The translations under genes were made by a program, and so were the position numbers. Below are positions 42,919 through 51,930 of a stretch of DNA of 64,000 bases, piece by piece; the first letter of the stretch is position 1; every line of letters starts with the position of its first letter. Below the pieces are notes generated by a model. That model made no database searches, was not told the DNA's origin, and saw only the letters and a list, made by a program, of their open reading frames with translations. Source of the DNA: Deltaproteobacteria bacterium (GTDB taxonomy: Bacteria > Desulfobacterota > Desulfobacteria > Desulfobacterales > B30-G6); the NCBI GenBank assembly GCA_022340465.1, contig JAJDNW010000130.1:1-64000 (forward strand), written 5' to 3'.

Positions 42919-45324
42919 TCAATTCCTCAGAGGTTTTCCTGTCTTGAGCATGTGATCGATTCTGGCAATGGTTTTCTCCTCTTTGAGAAGGTCGAGAAAA
43001 GCCTTTCTTTCCAGGGTCAAAATCACATCCTCCTCGATGGCGCTGTTGCTGCGGACCGCACCGCCGCTCATGACATAGGCGATTTTCTTGAGAACGAACA
43101 CGTCGTATTCGCTGATGTAGCCCGCTTTCTGCATGTCGAGAATCTGGGCATTGACCATACCCTGGGCGGCTTCGCCGAGGACCTTGATTTTTCTTTTTAC
43201 CGGCGGCGCGTAGCCCTCGTCCACCATTTTGAGAACATCTTTCTTGGCTTCGCCGAGAAGGTAGTCCCGGTTGAAAACGATGCGGTCGAAGGGACGCAGG
43301 AAGCCGTTGGCTCTGGCCTCTGCGGCGGACATGGACACTTTGGCCATACCGATGGACATGAATGCCGGAATGAAGAAGCGGGTCAGGTCGGCATCGGCGG
43401 CGGCTTCGGGAATGGCTTCCACGAAATTACGCCAGAGCCCGAGGCATCCACCGCCCGCCGGCAGCAGGCCGACACCGAATTCAACCAGGCCCATGAACAG
43501 TTCGGAGTGGGCAACGATTTTATCCGATGCCAGGCAGATCTCACAACCGCCGGCCAGTGTCATGCCGAAAGGGGCGGCCACCACGGGAAAGGGCGCATAG
43601 CGGGCTTTCACCAAACCGTACTGGAGGCCTTTGATCATCGCTTCGATTTCCGCGAGCCGGCCTTCCCGAACCGCCGCCCTCACCGCCGTGAGATCCGCGC
43701 CGGCCGAAAATGCGCCGGGCATGCCGCCGGCCTGGTTGCCGAACACCAGACCCTTGCCATGGGCATCCACATAATCGACGGCCTCGTGGATGGCCTCGAT
43801 GATTTCCTGATTCAAGGCGTTCATTTTGGTGTGGAACTCCAGACAGGCCACACCGTCTCCCAGATCCACCAGCGTGGCGGAGGCGTTGCCTTGAATCACC
43901 TTGCCGTCGGCCTTGAGGCCGGAGAGGGAGATGACGTTGGCACTCACCCTGACCGGCTTGTGGGTCTTTTCCTTAAAATCGTAGTAATAGCGTTGGCCGT
44001 TTTCTGTTTTATAGAAGGCGCTGATGCCGGCATCAAGCATGGTTTTTACATGTTCTGGAACGGCAAGACCGTCTTTTTCCATTTTTTCCACAGATGCGGC
44101 CACGCCGATTGCGTCCCAGGTTTCAAAAGGGCCCATTTCGAAGTTAAAGCCCCATCGCATGGCATTGTCGATTTCAACAATAGTGTCCGATATTTCGGGA
44201 ATCCGATTGGCCGAGTATATCAGATTGGCCGCCGTGGCTTTCCAGGCGAACCGGGACCCCTTGTCGTCGCCGTAAAGAACGGCTTGCATCTTTTCGGGCA
44301 GGGTCTTGTGTTTCTTGGCCGCTTCCAGGCAGGGGAATTGCGGCTTTCCATATTCTTCATAATCCAGCGTGGCGGGATTGATCACCTTGCGGATCTTTTT
44401 CCAGTCTGGCGTCAGATCGGTTTTGTAGAAACCGGCCTTTGTTTTTTTGCCGAGCAGATTGTCGGCGATCATCTGCGACACGTATTCGGGAACGACGAAG
44501 CTGTCTCTTGCCTCGTCGTCGGTGACCAGATCATAGGTGTTCCCGGCAACGTGGCCGAGGACATCTATCCCTACCAGGTCGGCGGTTTTGAACATCGCTG
44601 TTTTGGGGCGCCCCATGACAGGTCCGAAAAGGGCGTCGACTTCCGGAATGGTGAGACCGTCTTCGAGCATGATCTGCATGGCTTTGACCATGCCGTGAAT
44701 CCCGATGCGGTTGCCGACAAAGTTCGGTGTGTCTTTGGCCCACACAATCCCTTTTCCGAGGATGCGTTCGCCGAAGTCGGCCATGAAATCGAGTATCTCC
44801 GGAAGGGTTTCCTCTCCGGGAATGATTTCAAGCAATTTCATGTAGCGCACCGGGTTGAAAAAGTGCGTTCCCAAAAAGTATTGCCTGAATTCAGAACTCA
44901 GGCCTTTCGACATGGCGGAAAGGGGGATGCCGGACGTGTTGGAAGAAACGACGGTGCCCGGCGATCTGACTTTTTCGATGCGTTGAAACAGATCATGTTT
45001 GATCTTCAGATTCTCTACGACCACTTCCACGATCCAGTCGCAGTCCGCCAATTTTTCGAAATCATCTTCCAGGTTGCCGATGGTGATCCGGTCGGCGTCC
45101 TTTGGCTGCATAAGCAAAGACGGTTTTGACAACATGACCGCATCCAGACCGGCTTTGGCTATTCTGCTTCTGGCCTGCCGGTCATCCTTCTCTTCCGCCT
45201 TCAGGTCGAAGGGAACGATATCCAACAACAGGGTTTTTACACCGGCGCTGGCCAGTAAAGCAGCGATACCGCCGCCCATGACGCCCGATCCGATGACGGC
45301 CGCCTTTCTAATTTTTCTATCCAT
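42919..45324 (-). CDS. fadN: Fused 3-hydroxyacyl-CoA dehydrogenase/enoyl-CoA hydratase (FadN type)
   Basis: An 801-residue bifunctional beta-oxidation enzyme. The N-terminal NAD-binding domain begins AAVIGSGVMGGGIAALLASAG; dehydrogenase domains cover about 1-430. The enoyl-CoA hydratase/isomerase domain is C-terminal (about 480-700), with FSAGADL and an AGGCEICLASD block. This domain order is the FadN type of Bacillus, the reverse of E. coli FadB. The start is ATG 45324, with AGGAGG 5 nt upstream; an in-frame ATG at 45372 lies inside the operator. It is the first gene of the operon, followed by fadA. Confidence 0.92.
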   Translation of the reverse strand: MDRKIRKAAVIGSGVMGGGIAALLASAGVKTLLLDIVPFDLKAEEKDDRQARSRIAKAGLDAVMLSKPSLLMQPKDADRITIGNLEDDFEKLADCDWIVEVVVENLKIKHDLFQRIEKVRSPGTVVSSNTSGIPLSAMSKGLSSEFRQYFLGTHFFNPVRYMKLLEIIPGEETLPEILDFMADFGERILGKGIVWAKDTPNFVGNRIGIHGMVKAMQIMLEDGLTIPEVDALFGPVMGRPKTAMFKTADLVGIDVLGHVAGNTYDLVTDDEARDSFVVPEYVSQMIADNLLGKKTKAGFYKTDLTPDWKKIRKVINPATLDYEEYGKPQFPCLEAAKKHKTLPEKMQAVLYGDDKGSRFAWKATAANLIYSANRIPEISDTIVEIDNAMRWGFNFEMGPFETWDAIGVAASVEKMEKDGLAVPEHVKTMLDAGISAFYKTENGQRYYYDFKEKTHKPVRVSANVISLSGLKADGKVIQGNASATLVDLGDGVACLEFHTKMNALNQEIIEAIHEAVDYVDAHGKGLVFGNQAGGMPGAFSAGADLTAVRAAVREGRLAEIEAMIKGLQYGLVKARYAPFPVVAAPFGMTLAGGCEICLASDKIVAHSELFMGLVEFGVGLLPAGGGCLGLWRNFVEAIPEAAADADLTRFFIPAFMSIGMAKVSMSAAEARANGFLRPFDRIVFNRDYLLGEAKKDVLKMVDEGYAPPVKRKIKVLGEAAQGMVNAQILDMQKAGYISEYDVFVLKKIAYVMSGGAVRSNSAIEEDVILTLERKAFLDLLKEEKTIARIDHMLKTGKPLRN

Positions 45325-45357
45325 GCGTTCCTCCTGTTTGGTAAAATAGCACATAAA

Positions 45358-45375
45358 TGAATGAGCATTCATTCA
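45358..45375 (-). promoter_or_regulatory. TetR-type operator of the fad operon
   Basis: TGAATGA and TCATTCA (45358-45364 and 45369-45375) form a perfect inverted repeat with a 4-nt spacer. This shape is known from TetR-family regulators of fatty-acid catabolism. It starts 2 nt after the -10 box on the downstream side and would cover the transcription start. The regulator gene is not in the window. Confidence 0.8.
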
Positions 45376-45376
45376 T

Positions 45377-45405
45377 CTTTTAGCGGTTAATGCGCCGGTT
45401 GTCAA
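45377..45405 (-). promoter_or_regulatory. Sigma-70-type promoter of the fad operon
   Basis: On the minus strand TTGACA (45405-45400) is followed after 17 nt by TAAAAG (45382-45377). The operator lies directly after it and the fadN ATG about 45 nt further on. Confidence 0.75.
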
Positions 45406-45606
45406 GGGAAATAGAGGGGCTGGAAAAATTATTTCTACGCATAAAAAATCAATTAATACAGTATGTAAAGATTTATTTGATAGATTGAATGAAAATCGCA
45501 GCAGATAAATACGGGGGTTCTCTTCTACCGATAATAAATGAATCTAAATTCACTATATCAGGAACGGCCATTGAAGCTATTCGGAACCTTTTTCTGGCAA
45601 ACCACG

Positions 45607-46380
45607 CTACTCTACAAGCGAAGGCATTGGGATGGGGGTTGGAACGGGAATGTCGCGGGGGTCGGGATAGGTATCGCGCAGTTCGAACCAGTTGTCCACC
45701 TGATAGGTCAGGTACAGCATGCGCGCATCGAGCTTTTTCCTGTGCAGTTCTATCGATTCGGGGGTGGTGTCCGGCGGCACGCGCATCGGTTGATTGTCGA
45801 TGATCATGACGATCTCGGAAAAGGGCTTGGGGACGATGGTGCCGTCCCAACTCTTGAAACGAAAGTTTGGGCGGGCATACCACACCTGGGGCAAAAGCGG
45901 CGCCCCTGTTTTGGCGGCGGCCAGGACGATGCCGCGTTTGGAGACGTGCGGAGGGCCTTTGGGGGCATCCACGGCTATGCCGCCGGGATTGCCCCGATTG
46001 ACATGGTCGACGAGGGCTTTCAAACCGAGATGGCCGCCCTTTTTTCTGCCGCTGCTTCCCCGTGGGGTATAATATCCGAAGCGCCTGAGGAGCGCGGTGA
46101 TCATTTCCCCGTCGCGGCTGCGGCTGGACATGATGGCGCCCCCGCGATTGCGATGAAAGTAGACGCTGAAAAAAATGCAGCGATGCCAATTGGGGCCCAG
46201 AACCCTGTTGCCATTTTCCTCGAGAATGGCATCCAGCGATTCGAGCCCGAAGATGCGTTTACGGCAGGTGCAGAACAGCAGATGCATTAAAAGCCAGGCA
46301 AGCAGGCTGCCCAGGGATGCGAGCACCCTGATACTCAGGGGGTGCCTGAGGATTTTCTGCATGAGGGAATGTTTGGCCAT
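45607..46380 (-). CDS. Lysophospholipid acyltransferase-like protein (DUF374 type)
   Basis: A 257-residue protein with a hydrophobic N-terminus (about 10-40) and an acyltransferase-like core. Instead of the common HX4D it carries SVYFHRNRGGAIMSSRSRDGE, where Ser/Arg/Asp occupy the equivalent place; IAVDAPKGPP and PQVWYARPN are family blocks. The group adds fatty acyl chains to lipid acceptors at the inner membrane; the acceptor is unknown. The start is uncertain: ATG 46380 was chosen, with ATG 46362 and TTG 46416 as alternatives, none with a clear ribosome site. Confidence 0.72.
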   Translation of the reverse strand: MAKHSLMQKILRHPLSIRVLASLGSLLAWLLMHLLFCTCRKRIFGLESLDAILEENGNRVLGPNWHRCIFFSVYFHRNRGGAIMSSRSRDGEMITALLRRFGYYTPRGSSGRKKGGHLGLKALVDHVNRGNPGGIAVDAPKGPPHVSKRGIVLAAAKTGAPLLPQVWYARPNFRFKSWDGTIVPKPFSEIVMIIDNQPMRVPPDTTPESIELHRKKLDARMLYLTYQVDNWFELRDTYPDPRDIPVPTPIPMPSLVE

Positions 46381-46472
46381 AAAGCCGTTTATAGCGACTG
46401 CGAACGTGAAAAACAACCGCTATTATACCCCAAAGTTGAGGTATATAGAGATAGAGCAATTGCCATATATAG

Positions 46473-46703
46473 GTTCCGTTTCAACATTGGATTGGCAGGT
46501 GGCGGGCTTATTTTTCAAAGCACCACATCATCAATATTCTGCACGGTTGTCGTCGTGCCCTGCCGGATTGATGATGGTTCCACTATCTGATTTTATTAAA
46601 AATCTGCATTTTTTCATCAACAATCCGGCGGGCACAGGGTATGCCTTGGTTTGATATGGCGATTTGAAAAATAAACCCGCCACCCGCTCAGGGCATACGG
46701 AAC
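46473..46703. repeat. About 230-bp imperfect palindrome
   Basis: Matched arms from outside in: GTTCCGT (46473-46479) with 46697-46703; 46498-46521 with 46661-46684 (22 of 24 complementary); 46555-46576 with 46615-46635 (one or two differences and a bulge). The centre is A/T-rich. It fills most of the 501-bp gap between the acyltransferase and HU genes, where no gene was supported. It may be a decayed non-autonomous element. Confidence 0.65.
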
Positions 46704-46730
46704 GTTATTCTGACAAACGCGCTAAAGAAA

Positions 46731-46762
46731 CAGCCCGGTCGATGGTTGCATCGACCGGGCTG
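46731..46762 (-). terminator. Hairpin after the HU gene
   Basis: CAGCCCGGTCGATG (46731-46744) pairs perfectly with 46749-46762 around a 4-nt loop. On the minus strand it is followed by TTTCTTT, a weak U tract. It lies about 120 nt beyond the HU stop and probably ends that transcript. Confidence 0.7.
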
Positions 46763-46881
46763 CATCGAAGTGATTGAAGATCCTTGTGGTACTACCCCCA
46801 GGTGATTTCCGCTGTTGCCTGTCTGTCCGTTTTATCCTGTGCGGAAAGGGCCTTTGGGATGATTGAGCAAACTGATAAAGA

Positions 46882-47154
46882 CTAAATGGCGTCCTGCAAC
46901 TTTTTGCCGGCGGAGAATTTAACCACGTTTTTGCCTTTGATCTTGATGACTTCACCAGTCTGAGGATTTCTACCCTTGCGGGTTTTGCGGTAGACCTTCT
47001 TGAAGGTGCCGAAACCGACGAGGGTGACTTTGCCGTTGCGTTTCTTCAAGGCTTTGGTAATGCTTGCGGAGAATGAATTCAGCGCGGCCCCGGCAGCGGC
47101 CTTTGAAATGTTTGCATCCTTTGCCATTTGTTCAATCAATTCTGCCTTTGTCAT
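46882..47154 (-). CDS. HU family DNA-binding protein
   Basis: A 90-residue nucleoid protein starting MTKAELIEQMAKD, with the family signature GFGTFKKVYRKTRKGRNPQTGE (about 47-68) whose beta arms bend DNA. The start is ATG 47154 with GGGGGAG 4-10 nt upstream. A hairpin follows at 46731-46762. A second HU/IHF-type gene lies at 58541-58816; this one is the more HU-like. Confidence 0.93.
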   Translation of the reverse strand: MTKAELIEQMAKDANISKAAAGAALNSFSASITKALKKRNGKVTLVGFGTFKKVYRKTRKGRNPQTGEVIKIKGKNVVKFSAGKKLQDAI

Positions 47155-47212
47155 CTTCTCCCCCCCTTGTTTGGTGTTGATTGGTGAACGAACGGGCATC
47201 AGTTTATCGCGG

Positions 47213-47239
47213 TGTATAGCAATAAAAAGTGAAAGTCAA
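47213..47239 (-). promoter_or_regulatory. Possible HU promoter
   Basis: On the minus strand TTGACT (47239-47234) is followed by TATACA (47218-47213) with a 15-nt spacer, short of the usual 16-18. It lies about 60 nt before the HU start. The rest of the 260-bp gap holds no gene. Confidence 0.35.
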
Positions 47240-47414
47240 TAGGAAAATGTGCATATATAGGGGGTTTGTGGAAAAACCGCCCGCAAAATGAATACCAGCA
47301 AGACTTTGCGGCCTCCTGCAGCTTGCCGATTTGCAAATGCTTCAAGGTTGCAACATTGCGGCACCTCAATTTAGTGAGGTATACAGTTTTGGGACGACCT
47401 TTCCGGCCCGCGTT

Positions 47415-50400
47415 TCAGGCCGCAACCTTCTGGACGATTCGCTCGCCGATTTTTTCGGCCGATATGCCGAACAGATCGTCGATGGCAATGAGGTCGAGAA
47501 AGCCGTCCTGCCACTCCACGCTGTTTTCCTGAACGATGTTTTTTATGCGTTCATACTTGCCGCCCAGCGCCTTGACTTTGCTGCCCAGAGAGACATCTTC
47601 TTTGAAAACGATATTGAGCAGCAGCAGGTTTTCGATAATGCTTCCCCCAAAGGCCATAACGGGGATCACGACGATGCTGCGGCCGTCTTTTCTGCCCTTG
47701 CCGATGTAGACGTTGCCCTCCCTGACAATAATCCGTTTGGTTCCCTTCAGGGCCGTGTCCGTTTCCACCCGGGAAGGAATCGGTTTGAGCACGCCTTTTT
47801 TCTCCACGATTTCTATGGTCGTTTCCTGAGTGGGTTCCCCCAGCAGGTTCAATTTGTCGATGCGGTAAAGGATGGCGCCCTGGATGTGGGAAATAATGCG
47901 CTGCACGTTTTTCATGACGAGCACGTTTTTGTTTGTCAGTTGGGAGGCTTTCAAGCCGTTTTCCACCAGCGTATCGAAGAGAAGCCCCTTGATTTTTTCA
48001 CTGATGCGGCTGGTTCCCACCGTCACCGTTTTCGCCTGGTGCTTGATGGCATCGATGGGCCGGGACATACTGTTGATGGATTCGCCCAGACAGGCGAACA
48101 GGGTGTTCAGCATGTTTAAAGCGGTTCCCTTGACACCGAAATCGATTTCGAAGTCGGAAACGGGCAGTCGACCGGAAAGGTACTTCAGCAGAAGGGTCAG
48201 ATCGGAGGCCCGGGCGATGGAAAGCGGGTGCTGCTTCTGCTGCCTTCGCTCCCTGAAGGTTTTGTAAAAAACGGCGACCCGTTCCTGGAATGATCTTTCC
48301 AGAATGACTTCATACACGTCCAATCCCTTTTGAGACTGCTCTTCGATGCTTGCCTGGGTTGCCGCCCGGAATTGGTCGAGGAATTTAGAGCCTTCGTTAA
48401 TGGCCAGGGCCGCGTAGTATCCCCAGATATGGCCTACCAGCGTGTTGACGATCGGCGCCAGGTGCTCGCTGACTGCCGGCACATGAAAAACGTCTTCAGC
48501 ATACGGATCGAAGCGTTGCTCGCCCTCGTCAGCAATGACAACCGGTGTGGCTTTGTGGGCCTTGAAAATGGCCGTGTCCTTGATGATATCGCCGATGACA
48601 GTGCCTTTCGAGCCCGCAGCGCAGACGATGATGAGGGGTTCTGAGGAAAGGTCGATGTGCTTTTTGTCCTCGACGAAATCCGAAGAGATGGTCTTGTAGC
48701 ACAGTTCGCTCAGTTTGATGCGGATTTCGTCGGCCGAAGCCTTGTTCGGGCCGCTGCCCACAGCCGCCCAGTAGGTTTTGGTGCCGGCCAGCTTGCGGGC
48801 GGATGCCGCGATGGCTTCCTGCATTCCCAGAATGGTGTTCATCCGGGATGGAAGGCCGCGCAGTTCCTCTAGTTCCCGGGATACGAACTCCCCGCTTCTT
48901 TTGCCGGATAGATAGGCGATGTGAAGCCCCAAAAGGGCCCCGGCGACGATCTGTGAATAAAAGGCCTTGGTTGAAGCCACCGACATCTCGAGGTCGCGGC
49001 CGGTGCTGGTGTACATGACCCCGTCGACCTTGAAAGTGAGGTCGGAATCCCTGCGGTTGACGATGGCGAGCGTCGCGGCGCCGCGCTCCTTCACCATGTC
49101 GACAGTGCGATTGGTGTCCGTGGTGGTTCCCGACTGGCTGATGGCGACGACGAGTGCATCGGCCATGCTGTCCGGGGCGTCTGTCTCGCTGAGTTTGGAG
49201 CCGCTCAACTCGGAGGCCTTCAGGGCGTTGATATACAGCAGGGGGTCGTTCAGGTAGTAGTCCAGGATGTCTGCGCAGGCCTTGGCCGCAACGCCGGCGG
49301 TCCCCTGTCCGACGAAGAAAATGCGCCGGATGGTCTTGTCGGCGATGGCTTGTGCCAGCGATGCGGGCAGTGTTTTTTCGTCGAGGGTGGTTGTCAGGCG
49401 TTCCGGAGGGCCGTCAACCAGCTTCCAGCGGTTGTAAAGCGTTTTTTCGACTGACAGGGGCGATTCGGAAATTTCCTTCAGAAAATAGTGGGGGAAGTGC
49501 TGGCGGTCGATGTCGCGTGAGGTGATGTCGGTGTGCTTGATGTCACTCTCCGTCAGATGCAAAGGCGTGCCGTCGTAATACATGGCGGTGATGCCGTCGA
49601 GTCCTCCTGCGGAGGACTGGTCCAGGATGAATATCTGACCCTGGGTCTCCCCCTGGTCGCCCTGCACGATTTTTTCGCCGTCCAGTTTCAGGTAGGCGGA
49701 TGTTTCTTCCACGAACCCGTAAACCTCGGACGCCGGCATGTACATGTCTTCTGAAAGTCCCACGAAAATGGCCTGGCCGCTGCCTTTCTGGGCCAGGAAA
49801 AATTTACCTGGTGCAAGGTCGCAGTGCATGCTGATAGCGTGGGAACCCTGAAAACTGTTTACCGCGCGGCGAAAAGCCTCCGGCAGGTCGCAGCCTTCAC
49901 GTACATACTGTTCTATCACGGGGGGGATCACCTTGGTGTCCGTGGAAATTTCCGGAGGAAGTTGCAGACCTCGATCTTCCAACCCCGCCCTCAGGTCGAG
50001 GTAGTTGTCGATGTCCCCGTTGAGGCAGGCATGGATGGTATCGGTCACTGAAACGTTTTCACCATCCAGCATATTGTCCACCGGGTGGCAGTTCGCTTCG
50101 CTGATTTCACCCACGGAAGCCCAACGGGTGTGGGATGAGATGGTGTAGTGGATCACGTCCCGGGTGACCAGGCGCTGGAAGAGCAGGTCATTCCTGATCT
50201 GATCGCGAATAAAGGCGATGTTGTCGCCCAGGCTGCCGATTTCGGCCGCTATTTTATAGGTAAAAGCGATCGAGACGGGCCCTGACTGTTCTGCAGGTGA
50301 TGGCGGAATCAGGCGAATGCCGTTGTTGAGCAGGACCTTTCCCGATGTCCTTTTCTCGAAAACGGGCAGGAGGTCGTTTTCCTCAAGGTCATGGCGGTAG

Positions 50401-51128
50401 GCCTGGAAAACATTATTCTCCAAAATGAACAACAGCGATATTCCGGCCGAATCACGGCCCCTCACTTCCAGGCGGTCGAGGCTGTTGAGCACCGTGTTCA
50501 CTTCCTTGAAGATTTTAACGGTTTCCCGGTTGGCCGCCGCTGGAGGATGGGAGACTAGCGCCTCTGTCCTGTCGAGATTGGCCAGAATCTCCTGGGTCAG
50601 GCACCAGAGGGCATCCTTCATCTTTTCAATCGCCGAAGAGACGATCTCTACCGGCCCGCTCTCGAGATGGCCGATGCGCTCGGAAAGCACACGCTCTTCT
50701 TTTTCGACCAGCGCTGCAACACGCTCGGAGAGGCCGGTGACCCGCCCGCGTTGAGACACGTCCATGAAGAGGTCTACAAAGGCCTGCGAGCGCTTCAGCG
50801 CCCTGATGCCCTGAAGAAACCGGTCCAGGTTCTGTACGCCGTTCAGGTAATTGTCAGCAAGGTTCAGGTCCTGCCTGTCACAGCGTTCAAAGCTGCCTTC
50901 CACCAGTTGATCGAATTGTTTTTCCAGGTGGTCGAGAGTGGTTCCAGCCGCACAGACGGTGGTCGATTTAAAGGCCACGATGCCTGCCAGTCCGCAATAG
51001 AACGTCGCCCGCCGGCAGGGGAAAAAGACGATCGAATTTTCGGGTACGGTATGCATGCTGCGGCCTATAAAGACCGGCATTCCAAGTGCGCGTACTATTT
51101 TTTCCCACAACTTGCTGACACGCTTCAT
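47415..51128 (-). CDS. Oversized GlmS-like amidotransferase/SIS protein
   Basis: A 1237-residue protein, twice the length of GlmS. CGLAGIVAF (Cys45) corresponds to the GlmS N-terminal block with its nucleophile, but 44 residues precede it. A helical insertion of about 170 residues follows, then LEVRGRDSAGISLL, SSHTRWASVGE and LNGDIDNY complete the glutaminase domain. Two SIS sugar-isomerase domains follow (about 590-960: ISQSGTTTDT, SVASTKAF, GSGPNKASADEIRIKLSE). The last 270 residues are unlike GlmS. If active it would make glucosamine 6-phosphate or a related amino sugar. It lies 14 nt after kdsB, in an envelope-gene cluster. The start ATG 51128 has an AAAGGAG site. Confidence 0.8.
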   Translation of the reverse strand: MKRVSKLWEKIVRALGMPVFIGRSMHTVPENSIVFFPCRRATFYCGLAGIVAFKSTTVCAAGTTLDHLEKQFDQLVEGSFERCDRQDLNLADNYLNGVQNLDRFLQGIRALKRSQAFVDLFMDVSQRGRVTGLSERVAALVEKEERVLSERIGHLESGPVEIVSSAIEKMKDALWCLTQEILANLDRTEALVSHPPAAANRETVKIFKEVNTVLNSLDRLEVRGRDSAGISLLFILENNVFQAYRHDLEENDLLPVFEKRTSGKVLLNNGIRLIPPSPAEQSGPVSIAFTYKIAAEIGSLGDNIAFIRDQIRNDLLFQRLVTRDVIHYTISSHTRWASVGEISEANCHPVDNMLDGENVSVTDTIHACLNGDIDNYLDLRAGLEDRGLQLPPEISTDTKVIPPVIEQYVREGCDLPEAFRRAVNSFQGSHAISMHCDLAPGKFFLAQKGSGQAIFVGLSEDMYMPASEVYGFVEETSAYLKLDGEKIVQGDQGETQGQIFILDQSSAGGLDGITAMYYDGTPLHLTESDIKHTDITSRDIDRQHFPHYFLKEISESPLSVEKTLYNRWKLVDGPPERLTTTLDEKTLPASLAQAIADKTIRRIFFVGQGTAGVAAKACADILDYYLNDPLLYINALKASELSGSKLSETDAPDSMADALVVAISQSGTTTDTNRTVDMVKERGAATLAIVNRRDSDLTFKVDGVMYTSTGRDLEMSVASTKAFYSQIVAGALLGLHIAYLSGKRSGEFVSRELEELRGLPSRMNTILGMQEAIAASARKLAGTKTYWAAVGSGPNKASADEIRIKLSELCYKTISSDFVEDKKHIDLSSEPLIIVCAAGSKGTVIGDIIKDTAIFKAHKATPVVIADEGEQRFDPYAEDVFHVPAVSEHLAPIVNTLVGHIWGYYAALAINEGSKFLDQFRAATQASIEEQSQKGLDVYEVILERSFQERVAVFYKTFRERRQQKQHPLSIARASDLTLLLKYLSGRLPVSDFEIDFGVKGTALNMLNTLFACLGESINSMSRPIDAIKHQAKTVTVGTSRISEKIKGLLFDTLVENGLKASQLTNKNVLVMKNVQRIISHIQGAILYRIDKLNLLGEPTQETTIEIVEKKGVLKPIPSRVETDTALKGTKRIIVREGNVYIGKGRKDGRSIVVIPVMAFGGSIIENLLLLNIVFKEDVSLGSKVKALGGKYERIKNIVQENSVEWQDGFLDLIAIDDLFGISAEKIGERIVQKVAA

Positions 51129-51142
51129 AGGATGTACTCCTT

Positions 51143-51898
51143 TTAGGTCTCGTTTGTTTTTTCCCCTTCCAGGATCTGAGTCACTTTTTTCAGATCGTCG
51201 GGACTGTCTACCCCGATGCTGCCGTGATCCGTGATCACCACGTGGATGGCCATGCCGTTTTCCAGAAGCCTCAGCTGTTCCAGTGATTCAGCCACTTCCA
51301 GCCGTCCCGGCTTGAGCTTATGGAAGGTGCGCAATGCACGCATCCTGAAGGCATAGAGGCCGATGTGCCCGAGATATCCGGCCGACGCCTTATGCCTGGG
51401 AAAAGGGATTTTGGCACGTGAGAAGTATAGCGCACGGCCATCTTTTGCGATGACGACCTTGACACGGTTCGGGTTGTCGGCCTCCCCCGTGTCTATTGGA
51501 TAGGCAAGGGTCGTAATCTCGGTATCCGCGGAGGCAAAGGGAGCGATGAGGCGGTTGAGCATGTCGGGAGAGAGCAAGGGTTCGTCCCCTTGAATGTTGG
51601 CGACGACGGCGTCGTCGGGAACCCCCAGGCACAGAGCCGCTTCCAGGACGCGATCGGTGCCGCTCGGATGGTTTTCATCAGTCATCAGGACCGGTATCTG
51701 CAGTGCTTCCGCTTTGGAAAAAATGCGTTCGTCGTCAGTGGCCAGCACGATGTGGAAAAAATGGGGGCATTTTTCGGCCTGCTTGTAGACATGCCAGAAC
51801 ATGGGTTTGCCCTGGATTTCCGCCAGAGGTTTTCCGGGAAACCGCTCCGATCGATAGCGGGCGGGGATGATGCCGTAGCATTTGGGCAGTGTATTCAT
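51143..51898 (-). CDS. kdsB: CMP-Kdo synthetase
   Basis: A 251-residue cytidylyltransferase that activates Kdo with CTP before transfer to lipid [24 protein letters not shown] at the N-terminus is the CTP-binding signature, and [12 protein letters not shown] is the metal-binding block. It lies between waaA (33 nt upstream) and the GlmS-like gene (14 nt downstream), all on the minus strand, so synthesis and transfer of Kdo are clustered here, while kdsD is at 6.3 kb. Confidence 0.95.
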   Translation of the reverse strand: MNTLPKCYGIIPARYRSERFPGKPLAEIQGKPMFWHVYKQAEKCPHFFHIVLATDDERIFSKAEALQIPVLMTDENHPSGTDRVLEAALCLGVPDDAVVANIQGDEPLLSPDMLNRLIAPFASADTEITTLAYPIDTGEADNPNRVKVVIAKDGRALYFSRAKIPFPRHKASAGYLGHIGLYAFRMRALRTFHKLKPGRLEVAESLEQLRLLENGMAIHVVITDHGSIGVDSPDDLKKVTQILEGEKTNET

Positions 51899-51930
51899 AA
51901 ATCACTCAAGTTACCTCAGCGTTTAGGTTT

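Noticed and set aside
42952-45129. 725-codon open frame on the plus strand
   Set aside because: It is exactly antisense to fadN, whose domains and motifs are clear; long antisense frames are expected at this base composition.
45325-45372. Longer fadN start at ATG 45372
   Set aside because: It would lie within the operator and at the transcription start; ATG 45324 has an AGGAGG site.
45489-45803. Possible small gene on the plus strand beginning MKIAADKYGG
   Set aside because: More than half overlaps the acyltransferase gene antisense, and there is no ribosome site or known family.
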